64,000 nt of DNA from Streptomyces sp. SM11 (lineage in GTDB: Bacteria > Actinomycetota > Actinomycetes > Streptomycetales > Streptomycetaceae). Made by a program: the position numbers and the translations under genes. The notes under the pieces were generated by a model. The model ran no database searches. It had not been told where the DNA came from and was given only the letters and a program-made list of their open reading frames with translations. Where the stretch lies: NCBI RefSeq assembly GCF_002910905.1, contig NZ_NEUE01000098.1, positions 22,564 through 86,563 of the forward strand. Direction: 5' to 3'. This document shows positions 52,864 to 61,301 of this stretch, one piece after another (position 1 is the stretch's first letter; the number at the start of each line of letters is the position of its first letter).

Positions 52864-55506
52864 GTGAATCCGGAGTACGCCGCGTACTGCCAGGCGGACC
52901 GCCGCTTCTACGACGCACCCCACCGTTCCGCCGGACCGGGCGGAGCCGCCGACGAGGAACGCTCGTACTACGCGCCGCTCCGTGGCGCCGCACCCCGGGG
53001 CTGGACGCGCTCCCGGCGCGGCGACTGGCTCTCGTACAGCCCCGACGGGCTGCGGCTGCCGCCCCAGGGCTGGAAGATCCACGTCTCCGCCGCCCTCGAC
53101 AACGCGGCCTCCGTGCTGGACCGGGTCCTCGCCCACTGCCTGGAACACCGGCTGGCCTTCAAGTGCGTACCGAATCCGGGGCTGCTGGCCCTGCGCAACG
53201 CCAAGTACGCGGACCGGGCGGGCAGCGGGAAGTTCATCACCGTCTACCCGCCGTCCGACGAGGCGTTCCCCGAGGTGTGCACCGCCCTGACGCAGCTGCT
53301 GGAGGGCGAGCACGGCCCGTACATCCTGAGCGATCTGCGGTGCGGGAACGGGCCCGTGCACACCCGGTACGGGGCGTTCGCCGCCCGCTTCTGCGCCGGC
53401 CCGGACGGGCGGCCCGTGCCCGCCGTCGCCGATCCGCAGGGCCGGCTCGTCCCCGACGACCGGGGCCCGTCCTTCCGCGTCCCCTCATGGGTGACCCCGC
53501 CCGGCTTCCTCATGCCGCATCTCGAAGCCCGCACCGCCGTGGGCCTCGCGGACCTGCCGTACACCGTGGAGAAGGCGCTGCACTTCTCCAACGGCGGCGG
53601 GGTCTACCTCGCCCGCGACACCCGTACCGGCGAGCAGGTCGTCCTCAAGGAAGCCCGCCCGTACGCCGGTCTGGCCGCCGACGGGGCGGACGCCGTGGCC
53701 CGGCTGGAGCGCGAGAGGACCGCGCTGGAGCAGCTGGCCGGGCTGGACTGCGTACCGGCAGTCCGGGACGCGTTCGAGGTCGGCGACCACCACTTCCTGG
53801 TCCTCCAGTACATCCCCGGCACCACCCTCAACACCGTCTTCGCACGCCGCTTCCCACTTGCCCGGCAGCACCCGTCACCCGACCTGCTCGCCGCACACGC
53901 CTCCTGGGCCGAGGAGTTGTACGGGCAGGTCGAGCGCGCGGTCGACGCGGTGCACGCCCGGGGCATCGTCATCAGCGACCTGCACATGAGCAACGTCATG
54001 GTCGACGAGGAGGCCTCACGGATCGTCCTCCTCGACTTCGAGGCAGCCTCCCCGGCCGCCGAGCGCCGCCGCCAGATCGTCGCCAACCCGGCCTTCGTCG
54101 CCCCGCCCGACCGGCGCGGCGCCGACATCGACCGCTACGCGCTGGCCTGTCTGCGGCTCGCCCTGTACCTGCCGCTCACCACGCTGTTCGGCATCGACCG
54201 CACGAAGGCAGTCGGCCTGGCGCGGGACATCGCACGCGTCTTCCCGGTCACCGAGGAGACACTGCGGCCCGCGGTCGCGGAGATCCTGCGCGACACGGGG
54301 GAGCCCGACCTCCAGGCCGTTCCCGCTTCCGCTTCCGCTCCCGCTTCCGTCCCGGCCCCCGGCGACTGGCCGCGCAGCCGTGACGCGATGGTCCGGGCCA
54401 TCACCGCCTCCTGCACGCCGGAGCGCGAGGACCGCTGCTTCCCCGGGGACATCGCCCAGTTCGCCACGGCCACCGGCGGCCAGTCCTTCGCGTACGGGGC
54501 GGCCGGAGTGCTCTACGCCCTCCACGAGACGGGTGCCCCGCCGTGCGAACCGGCCGAGGACTGGCTCCTGCGGCACGCCAAGGACCCGGCGTCCGGCAGC
54601 CCCCTCGGCTTCTACGACGGACTCACCGGCATCGCCTGGACCCTGCACCGGATCGGCCGCACCGCCGAGGCCGCCGACCTCCTCCGGATCATCCTCGACC
54701 AGCCCCTGGAGGGCCTGTCGCCCGGCCTCCACAACGGGTACGCGGGCATCGGCCTCGCCCTCGACGACCTGGCCCGCACCGCCGGAGCCGCCGACGCCCC
54801 GGCGCTGTCCGCCGCCGCGGCCCGCTGCACCGCCCTCGCCGTCCGCGCGCTCGTCGACGGGCCGCCGTCGCCCCGCACCGGACTGCTGCACGGCGCGAGC
54901 GGCATCGCCCTGCTGCTGGTGCGCCGGTACGCGACCACCGGGGACGCCGCCCTGCTCGGCCTGGCGGCCACCGCCCTGCGCCGGGACTTGGAGCGGTGCC
55001 GGGCCGGGGACGACGGCGAACTCCTCGTCGTCGAGGGCAGACGGCTGATGCCGTACCTCGGTTCGGGCAGCGCCGGCATCGCGGCCGTCATCGACGCCTA
55101 CCTGGCCCACCGCCCGGACCCGGCGTTCGAAGCGGCGGGCCGCGCCCTCCTGCCGGCCGCGCTCTCCGCCTTCTACGTCCAGCCCGGACTGCTCCGCGGC
55201 TCGGCCGGACTCCTGACGCACCTCGCGGCCACCCCGCTCTGCGACGCGGCCGACCGGCAGCGCGCCATCGCCCGCCACACCGACCTGCTGGGCAGCCACG
55301 CGGTGCCGTACGGCGACGGACTCGCCTTCCCGGGCGAGCAGTTGATGCGCCTGTCGATGGACCTGGCCACCGGGACCGCCGGCGCTCTCCTCGCCCTGGG
55401 CGCCGCCTCCGGCAGGCCCACCGGACTTCCCTTCCTGACCGCCGCTCCGGCGGCGCACCCCGGCCACGCGAGTGGCCCCACGAACCGGCCCCACCAGGGG
55501 TCGTGA
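52864..55506 (+). CDS. amfT: Class III lanthipeptide synthetase AmfT/RamC
   Basis: The protein has 880 residues. GTG 52864 follows GAGGGG, and the start N-P-E-Y-A-A-Y matches the family; the earlier GTG at 52816 is not needed. Domains are an N-terminal lyase-like region (P-Q-G-W-K-I-H-V-S-A), a Ser/Thr-kinase-like domain with Lys262 in V-L-K-E-A-R, Asp372 in I-S-D-L-H-M-S-N-V and D-F-E at 391-393, and a C-terminal LanC-like cyclase domain (H-N-G-Y-A-G-I-G, L-L-H-G-A-S-G). The zinc-binding Cys-His of true cyclases is absent, which marks class III. It dehydrates serines of AmfS and closes the rings. It acts in the cytoplasm at the onset of aerial growth. Confidence 0.93.
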   Translation: MNPEYAAYCQADRRFYDAPHRSAGPGGAADEERSYYAPLRGAAPRGWTRSRRGDWLSYSPDGLRLPPQGWKIHVSAALDNAASVLDRVLAHCLEHRLAFKCVPNPGLLALRNAKYADRAGSGKFITVYPPSDEAFPEVCTALTQLLEGEHGPYILSDLRCGNGPVHTRYGAFAARFCAGPDGRPVPAVADPQGRLVPDDRGPSFRVPSWVTPPGFLMPHLEARTAVGLADLPYTVEKALHFSNGGGVYLARDTRTGEQVVLKEARPYAGLAADGADAVARLERERTALEQLAGLDCVPAVRDAFEVGDHHFLVLQYIPGTTLNTVFARRFPLARQHPSPDLLAAHASWAEELYGQVERAVDAVHARGIVISDLHMSNVMVDEEASRIVLLDFEAASPAAERRRQIVANPAFVAPPDRRGADIDRYALACLRLALYLPLTTLFGIDRTKAVGLARDIARVFPVTEETLRPAVAEILRDTGEPDLQAVPASASAPASVPAPGDWPRSRDAMVRAITASCTPEREDRCFPGDIAQFATATGGQSFAYGAAGVLYALHETGAPPCEPAEDWLLRHAKDPASGSPLGFYDGLTGIAWTLHRIGRTAEAADLLRIILDQPLEGLSPGLHNGYAGIGLALDDLARTAGAADAPALSAAAARCTALAVRALVDGPPSPRTGLLHGASGIALLLVRRYATTGDAALLGLAATALRRDLERCRAGDDGELLVVEGRRLMPYLGSGSAGIAAVIDAYLAHRPDPAFEAAGRALLPAALSAFYVQPGLLRGSAGLLTHLAATPLCDAADRQRAIARHTDLLGSHAVPYGDGLAFPGEQLMRLSMDLATGTAGALLALGAASGRPTGLPFLTAAPAAHPGHASGPTNRPHQGS

Positions 55507-55552
55507 CCGCACCACCGTCAAGCACCACAACCGTCCCCGAAAGGACATCATC

Positions 55553-55684
55553 ATGGCACTTCTCGACCTTCAGGCGATGGAGACCCCGGCCGAGGACTCC
55601 TTCGGCGAGCTCGCCACGGGCAGCCAGGTCTCGCTGCTGGTCTGTGAGTACAGCTCGCTCAGCGTGGTCCTCTGCACCCCGTGA
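55553..55684 (+). CDS. amfS: AmfS, precursor of the SapB-like morphogenetic lanthipeptide
   Basis: The precursor has 43 residues and AAGGA lies 7 bases before the ATG. The leader contains the conserved L-L-D-L-Q-A-M-E-T. The core begins near Thr22 and contains two S-x-x-S-x-x-x-C modules, S24/S27/C31 and S34/S37/C41, the same spacing as SapB. Each module should give one lanthionine ring and one dehydroalanine. The core ends C-T-P, two residues after the last Cys. The mature peptide is a secreted biosurfactant that lets aerial hyphae leave the wet surface. The stop overlaps a GTG (55681), but the real start of the next gene is probably 55765. Confidence 0.95.
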   Translation: MALLDLQAMETPAEDSFGELATGSQVSLLVCEYSSLSVVLCTP

Positions 55685-55764
55685 CCCGCACCGGCCGGCC
55701 CGCGGGTGATCCTCACCGGCGGGCCGGCCGGCCACGTGCCCGCAGGAACAGGAAAGGCGACCCC

Positions 55765-57585
55765 GTGCGGCTGCGCCCCAGCCCCAGCCCCAGCCCCAGC
55801 CCGAGTCCGGGCCCGGGCACGGGCACGGCGTCCGGCATCCGGCGGCTCGCCCGGCAGCACCCGGCAGCCCTCCTCGGGCTCCTCCTCTGCTCCACCGGCG
55901 GTGCGCTCGCCGCACTCGCCCTGCCCGCCGCCCTGGGCCACACCGTCGACCGGCTCGTCTCCGGCGGCCCCGTGCCCTGGTCCGGGCTGCTGCTCTGCGC
56001 CGCCCTGACCCTCGCCGAGACCGGGTTCGACGCGGTGGCCGCCGTGACCGGCACGACCACCACCGCCCGGCTCACCGCGTCCCTGCGCACCCGCACCGCC
56101 GCCCGGATCCTGGCCGCCGAACCCCGCCGCGCCCTCGCCCTGCCCACCGGCGACCTCGCCGCCCGGCTCACCGCCCGCACCGCCGACGCAGCGTCCGCGC
56201 CTGTCACCGCCGCCGGAGCCGTCGCGGGCGTCCTGCTCCCGCTCGGCGCGATCGCCGGACTCCTCCTCATCGACGTCTGGACGGCCGCCGCCCTCCTCCT
56301 CGGCGCACCCCTCCTCGTCGCGCTGCTGCGCACCTTCACCCGCCGGACCGCCGACGCCGGGGCCGACTACCAGCGCGCCCAGTCGCTCATCGCCCACCGG
56401 CTCACCGAGGCCCTGGAGGGCGCCGACACCATCCGCGCCGCCCACACCGGCGCACGCGAGCACCGCCGCGTCCTGGAACCCCTGTCCGCCCTCGCCGAAC
56501 ACGGCAGGCGCACCTGGGCGGTGTACGGGCGGGCCGTCGGCCGCAGCGGCCTCCTGCTGCCGCTGCTCCTCCTGCTGGTCCTCGCGGTCGCCGGACTCCG
56601 GCTCCACGCGGGCGCGATCGGCGTCGGCGACCTGGTCGCCGCCTCCCGCTACGCGAGCCTCGCCGTCGGCATCGGCGCCCTGACCGGCGCCCTGGGCGCC
56701 CTCGCCCGCAGCCGCGCGGCCGCCCGGAGCCTGGAGCCCCTCCTCACCCTCGCACCGCTGCCGCACCGCGGCCTTCGCCCGGTGCCCGACGCCCCCGGGC
56801 GCCTCGAACTCCGGGACGTCGGCGTCGAACAGGACAGCGGCCCGCTGCTGACCGGCGTCCACCTGACCGTCCCCGGCGGCTCCTCCCTGGCCGTCGTCGG
56901 GCGCTCCGGCTCCGGCAAGTCGGTGCTCGCCGCGGTCGCCGGGCGGCTGCTCGACCCGGACACCGGCAGTGTGCTGCTGGACGGTGTCCCGATGGACGGC
57001 ATGGAACCGGCCCGGCTGCGCCGCGAGGTGGCGTACGCCTTCGCCCGCCCCGCCCTCCCCGGCGCCACCGTCGAGGACACGATCGCCTACGGACCCTGGA
57101 CCGCCTCCCCCGAAGCCGTACGCGACGCCGCCCGTGCGGCCCGCGCCGACGGGTTCCTCGCGCTGCTCCCGTACGGCTACGCGACCCCGGTCGCCGACGC
57201 CCCGCTCTCCGGCGGCGAACGCCAACGCCTGGGACTGGCCCGCGCGTTCGCCCACCCGGGCCGCCTGATGATCCTCGACGACGCGCTGTCCAGCCTCGAC
57301 ACCGTGACCGAGCACCACGTCCGGCGCGCGCTGGACGCCCGGGCCGGCCGCTGCACCCGGATCATCGTCGCCCACCGGCTGTCCTCGGCCGCGCGGGCGG
57401 ACCGGGTCGCCTGGCTGGAGGACGGCCGGATCCGCGCGACGGGCCGTCACGACGAGCTGTGGGCGGACCCGGACTACCGGGCGGTCTTCCGCACGGACGC
57501 ACCCGCCGAGGGCGCTGTTCCCGCGAGCCGTACCCCCGTAGCGCCGGGCGCGGGAACGCAGGTCCCAGGAGCGGAGGCCCGGTGA
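55765..57585 (+). CDS. amfB: ABC exporter half AmfB/RamA for the lanthipeptide
   Basis: The protein has 606 residues. GTG 55765 follows GGAAAGG at 8 bases; GTG 55681 lacks such a site. The start codes an S-P-S-P-S-P repeat from a CCCCAG hexamer run. Six membrane helices follow, then the ATPase domain: Walker A G-R-S-G-S-G-K-S (379-386), signature L-S-G-G-E-R (481-486), Walker B I-L-D-D-A. The catalytic Glu is replaced by Asp506, as in the degenerate site of heterodimeric exporters. It pairs with AmfA to export, and possibly trim, the peptide. Confidence 0.9.
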   Translation: MRLRPSPSPSPSPSPGPGTGTASGIRRLARQHPAALLGLLLCSTGGALAALALPAALGHTVDRLVSGGPVPWSGLLLCAALTLAETGFDAVAAVTGTTTTARLTASLRTRTAARILAAEPRRALALPTGDLAARLTARTADAASAPVTAAGAVAGVLLPLGAIAGLLLIDVWTAAALLLGAPLLVALLRTFTRRTADAGADYQRAQSLIAHRLTEALEGADTIRAAHTGAREHRRVLEPLSALAEHGRRTWAVYGRAVGRSGLLLPLLLLLVLAVAGLRLHAGAIGVGDLVAASRYASLAVGIGALTGALGALARSRAAARSLEPLLTLAPLPHRGLRPVPDAPGRLELRDVGVEQDSGPLLTGVHLTVPGGSSLAVVGRSGSGKSVLAAVAGRLLDPDTGSVLLDGVPMDGMEPARLRREVAYAFARPALPGATVEDTIAYGPWTASPEAVRDAARAARADGFLALLPYGYATPVADAPLSGGERQRLGLARAFAHPGRLMILDDALSSLDTVTEHHVRRALDARAGRCTRIIVAHRLSSAARADRVAWLEDGRIRATGRHDELWADPDYRAVFRTDAPAEGAVPASRTPVAPGAGTQVPGAEAR

Positions 57586-59474
57586 AGGGAGACGAGGCCC
57601 GCCCCCGGCCCGCCGCGCCGTACGAGGCCCGCCCCCGGCGCGACGGCTCGCTGCGCCGGGTCGGCCGCGAGGCCCTGCCCTTCCTGCGGGCCCGCACCGG
57701 TGTGGTCCTGCGGCTGGCCGGCTGGTCCCTGCTGGAGTTCGCGCAGACCTTCCTCGGCGGGTTCGGGGTCGCCCGCGCGCTCGACGACGGCTTCCTCGCC
57801 GGACGGCCGCTGACCGGCCTCCTCTGGCTGGCCCTCGCCGCGGTCGCCGTGCTGCCCGCCGTGCTCGCCGCACGCGGCGTGTTCGGCCGGCTCGCGGACC
57901 TGGTGGAGCCGCTGCGCGACGGGCTGGTCCGGCGCGCCGTGTCCCGTGCGCTGTCCGGCGCGCTCGGCCGCTCCGGGGACGTCAGCACCCGGTCCCTGTC
58001 ACAGGTCACCCACCAGAGTGAGATCGCCCGCGACGGCTGGGCCGGACTCGTCCTGACGCTGCGCTCGTTCGTGTTCACGGCAGCCGGGGCCGTCACCGGC
58101 CTGCTGGCCCTTTCGCCCGCCCTCCTCCTGATCGTGCTGCCCCCGCTGCTCCTGGGGGCCGCCCTGTTCATCGGCACCCTGCCGCCGATGGCCGCCCGCC
58201 AGCGCGACTACCTCGCCGCCGACGAGGCGTACGCCGCCCACGCGGGCCGGCTCGCCGCCTCCGTACGCGACATCGCCGCCGCCGGAGCCGCCGGGCGGAC
58301 GGTGGCCGAGTCCCGGACCCTCGCCGGGGCGCAGCTCGCCGCCTCCCGTTCGCTGGCCCGCTGGTCGGCCGTACGGGTGCTGGCGCTTGCCGTCTGCGGC
58401 CGGTTCCCACCGCTCCTGCTGCTCCTGGCAGCGCCCTGGCTGCTGCGGAACGGGCTCACGCCGGGCGCGCTGGTCGGCGCGCTGACCTATCTCACCCAGG
58501 CGCTCGCCCCCGCCGTCCAGGCGCTGATGACCATGCTGGGCACCGCCGGGGGCCGGCTCGTCGTGGTCCTGGACCGGTTCACGGACGCGCCGCCCCCGCC
58601 CGTCGAGGACCTGCCGCCGTCCGTCCGGGACGCCGCCCCGCCACCGCGCGGAACCCCGGTCGCCGAACTCCACGAGGTCACCTTCGCGTACGGGCCCGGC
58701 GCCCACCCCGTCCTGGACCGGCTCTCCCTGACGATCGGGGCGGGCGAGCACCTCGCGGTCGTCGGCCCGAGCGGCAGCGGCAAGTCGACCCTGGCCGCCG
58801 TCCTCGCCGGGACCGAGCGGCCCACCGGGGGAGCGGTGCGGTGGCGCGGGCGTCCGGTCCGCCCGGCCGACGCCACTTCCGTACGCGTCCTGCTGCCTCA
58901 GCACGCCTACGTGTTCAGCGGCTCACTGCGCGACAACCTCCGCTACCTCCGCCCCGACGCCCGCGACCGGGAGATCGCCGCCATGGTGGAAGCGCTCGGC
59001 CTGGACGCCCTGCTCTCCCGGCTCGGCTCCCTGGACGCGGCGCTCGAACCGGACCGGCTCTCCCAGGGCGAACGACAACTCGTCGCCCTGGGCCGGGCCT
59101 ACCTCGCCGCCCCGCCACTGCTGATCCTCGACGAGGCCACCAGCCGGCTCGACCCGGCCGCGGAGACCCGCGCCGAGCTGGCGTTCGCCGCCCTGCCGGG
59201 AGCGCTGGTCGTCGTCGCCCACCGGCTCGGCTCGGCCCGCCGCGCCGGGCGGACCCTGGTGATGGACGGCCCGCGCACCCAGTGCGGCACCCCCGACGAA
59301 CTCCTGCGCTCCTGTGCCCTCTACCGGGACCTGGCCGGCCTCTGGGAACCGGAAGAAACGGAAGAGCCGGTGGGGCCGGTGGGGCCGGAGGGGGCGGAGG
59401 GGGCGGAGGCATCGGAGGCGGAGCGCGGCAAGGAACGCGGCATCAGATCCACCCCGCCTCCTTCGCCCGTCTGA
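57582..59474 (+). CDS. amfA: ABC exporter half AmfA/RamB for the lanthipeptide
   Basis: The protein has 630 residues. The GTG start overlaps the amfB stop (GTGA). About six helices precede the ATPase domain. Walker A G-P-S-G-S-G-K-S-T starts at 395, the signature is L-S-Q-G-E (493-497, Gln in place of the first Gly) and Walker B L-I-L-D-E-A-T-S keeps its Glu. This complements the defect in AmfB. The last 40 residues are a Glu/Gly/Pro repeat. The 3' end overlaps the convergent amfR gene by 32 bases. Confidence 0.9.
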   Translation: MKGDEARPRPAAPYEARPRRDGSLRRVGREALPFLRARTGVVLRLAGWSLLEFAQTFLGGFGVARALDDGFLAGRPLTGLLWLALAAVAVLPAVLAARGVFGRLADLVEPLRDGLVRRAVSRALSGALGRSGDVSTRSLSQVTHQSEIARDGWAGLVLTLRSFVFTAAGAVTGLLALSPALLLIVLPPLLLGAALFIGTLPPMAARQRDYLAADEAYAAHAGRLAASVRDIAAAGAAGRTVAESRTLAGAQLAASRSLARWSAVRVLALAVCGRFPPLLLLLAAPWLLRNGLTPGALVGALTYLTQALAPAVQALMTMLGTAGGRLVVVLDRFTDAPPPPVEDLPPSVRDAAPPPRGTPVAELHEVTFAYGPGAHPVLDRLSLTIGAGEHLAVVGPSGSGKSTLAAVLAGTERPTGGAVRWRGRPVRPADATSVRVLLPQHAYVFSGSLRDNLRYLRPDARDREIAAMVEALGLDALLSRLGSLDAALEPDRLSQGERQLVALGRAYLAAPPLLILDEATSRLDPAAETRAELAFAALPGALVVVAHRLGSARRAGRTLVMDGPRTQCGTPDELLRSCALYRDLAGLWEPEETEEPVGPVGPEGAEGAEASEAERGKERGIRSTPPPSPV

Positions 59475-60048
59475 TCGCGTCCAGCCGATTGCGCGCCCCG
59501 GACTTCCGTATGGCGGCGGCCAGGTAGTTGCGTACCGTCCCCGGCGTGAGGTGGAGTCGAGCGGCTATCCCGGCCACGGTGTCACCCCCTTCGGCCATCG
59601 AGAGCACACTCAATTCCCGCGGCGATAACGGCATGTCGGCCACCTGCAAGAGGCTGAAGGCCAGCGACTCGTCGATATGCCGTCCGCCGTCCGCCAGTTT
59701 GTGCATCACCTCGGACAGGTCGTCCACCGGGCGGTACTTGTCGATGTAGCCGAGCGCTCCCGCCTCGTACGCCCGCCGCAGTCCGCGCGGCCGGTCGCTC
59801 CGGGTGAGCACGGCGAGCGGACACGGCCCGCCGTCCGGTGTGGTCATCGTCCTCACCTCGTCCAGGACGTCCAGCGTGCCCGGACAGTCGAGGTCGGTGA
59901 GGATCACGTCGGGGCCCGGCCCGCTCAGTGCGGCGCGTATCGCACCGTGTTCGGCGGTGCGGACCTCCATTCCCCGCCCCGTGCTCAGGAGCGAGGCCAG
60001 CGATGCGCGCCACAACGGCACGGTGTGGACCAACAGCACGGTTGTCAT
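59443..60048 (-). CDS. amfR: Response regulator AmfR/RamR, activator of the amf operon
   Basis: The protein has 201 residues; ATG 60048 follows GAGGG. The receiver-like domain ends near residue 125 and is followed by a NarL/LuxR helix-turn-helix (L-S-P-R-E-L-S-V-L, G-I-A-A-R-L-H-L-T-P-G-T-V-R-N-Y-L). Asp52 stands where phosphorylation would occur, and the Lys of Y-I-D-K-Y is present. The acidic pair that binds Mg after the first strand is His8-Thr9, so normal phosphorylation is doubtful. No sensor kinase gene is nearby. It is convergent with amfA, overlapping it by 32 bases. Confidence 0.9.
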   Translation of the reverse strand: MTTVLLVHTVPLWRASLASLLSTGRGMEVRTAEHGAIRAALSGPGPDVILTDLDCPGTLDVLDEVRTMTTPDGGPCPLAVLTRSDRPRGLRRAYEAGALGYIDKYRPVDDLSEVMHKLADGGRHIDESLAFSLLQVADMPLSPRELSVLSMAEGGDTVAGIAARLHLTPGTVRNYLAAAIRKSGARNRLDAIRRAKEAGWI

Positions 60049-60316
60049 CGATCTGCCCTCAGCTTTCTCTTCCGGCCCGCCCGAAGCGGAACGCGACGGG
60101 CTGTACGCATCCGGTGACGGGTTTCCAGTTGAGCGCATGGGCATTCGCGTACGCTGACGAACGGGCCGAATAACGCGCCCGTTGGGCGCGGATGGGGGCG
60201 TTCGGATGTAAAACGGGAGCGCACATCGCCCATGGCCCCATCCGCCCCACCACCGCAGGGGCGTACGGAGGGCAGGCGCAGGACGGGTTCCGCGGATCTC
60301 CCGCCGGAGGGCCGGT

Positions 60317-61198
60317 TCAGTTCAGCATGGCGCGTGCGGCGTGGGCCTTGCGCCGGATGTTCTCGGCCGTCGTCGGCTCGATTTCGTCGAGGATCTCCGC
60401 ATATTCCTCCATCTCCACCGCCCCGCGCTGGAACTCACCACGCTGGACGAGGAGCTGGGCGCGCTCGAAGCGGAGCCTGGCCGGATGCGAGGGCAGCAGC
60501 AGTGAGAGCTCCACCGCCCACAGGGCCACATCCGTGCGCTCGGGCCGGGCCGCCGCCCACGCCCGGACGTTGTTCAGGATCCGCAGCACGACCTCTAGCG
60601 GGCGCGCGGGCGTCATCATCGACGGTTTCAGCGCCGCCCCGGTCACCCCCGCGACCAGCAGCTCCGCGTCCTGGCCGGTCAGCGGCGCGCCCCCGGCGAA
60701 CGGATCGGCCAGCACCGGATGCTCCCGATCGCCGAAGCCGACCACGAAGTGGCCGGGCAGCGCCACGCCGTACACCGGGGCGCCCGCCCTCCTGGCGACC
60801 TCGATCCAGACGACCGACAGCAGGATCGGCAGGCCCCGGCGGCGGCGCAGCACCTGCTGGAGGAGCGAGGAGTCCAGTCGCTGGTAGTCGACCGAAGAGC
60901 CGCCGAACCCGCAGCGGTCCCCCAGCAGTTCGGCCAGCGCCGACGCCCAGGCGGCGGAGGAGCGGGAGCCGTGCGGCAGCAGCCCCGCCAGCCGGTCCAG
61001 CTCGATCTGCGCGGCGTCGATGCCGTACGGGTCGGGGTCGGCCTCCCCCGGGACCACCGGGCGGACTTCGGCCGGGCCCACCGGTCCGGCCTCCGCACCC
61101 AGTAGCAGGCAGAGGAGGGCGAGGTCCGGCCGTTCGGACCGGGCTTCCTCGGCGAACTGCCGTCGCCGCTCGGCCGTCCCGGAATCCAGCGCGCTCAT
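60317..61198 (-). CDS. SirB1/transglutaminase-like domain protein
   Basis: The protein has 293 residues. Features are L-L-C-L-L-L-G-A-E near the start, S-S-L-L-Q-Q-V-L-R-R-R-R-G-L-P-I-L-L-S-V-V-W-I-E-V-A-R-R-A-G and the P-G-H-F-V-V-G-F block with its conserved His. A closing TPR-like pair of helices (R-F-E-R-A-Q-L-L-V-Q-R-G-E) follows. The family has a transglutaminase-like fold; the usual catalytic Cys position is Ile/Leu here (L-P-I-L-L-S), as in most SirB1 proteins, so it is probably non-catalytic. The cellular role is unknown. Confidence 0.85.
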   Translation of the reverse strand: MSALDSGTAERRRQFAEEARSERPDLALLCLLLGAEAGPVGPAEVRPVVPGEADPDPYGIDAAQIELDRLAGLLPHGSRSSAAWASALAELLGDRCGFGGSSVDYQRLDSSLLQQVLRRRRGLPILLSVVWIEVARRAGAPVYGVALPGHFVVGFGDREHPVLADPFAGGAPLTGQDAELLVAGVTGAALKPSMMTPARPLEVVLRILNNVRAWAAARPERTDVALWAVELSLLLPSHPARLRFERAQLLVQRGEFQRGAVEMEEYAEILDEIEPTTAENIRRKAHAARAMLN

Positions 61199-61205
61199 AT
61201 GCGAC

Positions 61206-61290
61206 CCATGTCCCTGTCCCCGTGCCTCACGTCCCTGTGTCCCACGTCCCCGTGCCCCACGTCCCTGTGTCCCACGTCCCTGTGTCCCAC
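61206..61290. repeat. 15-base tandem repeat between two genes
   Basis: The unit GTCCCTGTGTCCCAC and its variants (TGTGTCCC alternates with CGTGCCCC or CGTGCCTC) recur about five and a half times. The array lies immediately upstream of the SirB1-like gene on the minus strand and so within its leader. Copy number probably varies between strains. Confidence 0.8.
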
Positions 61291-61301
61291 CGCGTGGTCC
61301 C

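Noticed and set aside
52864..55506. Class IV (LanL) synthetase
   Set aside because: The C-terminal domain lacks the Cys and Cys-His zinc ligands, and the neighbouring precursor has SapB-type modules, so class III fits.
55681..55764. GTG 55681 overlapping the amfS stop as the amfB start
   Set aside because: There is no ribosome-binding sequence before it, whereas GTG 55765 has GGAAAGG at 8 bases. The extra residues are Arg/Pro-rich and not membrane-like.
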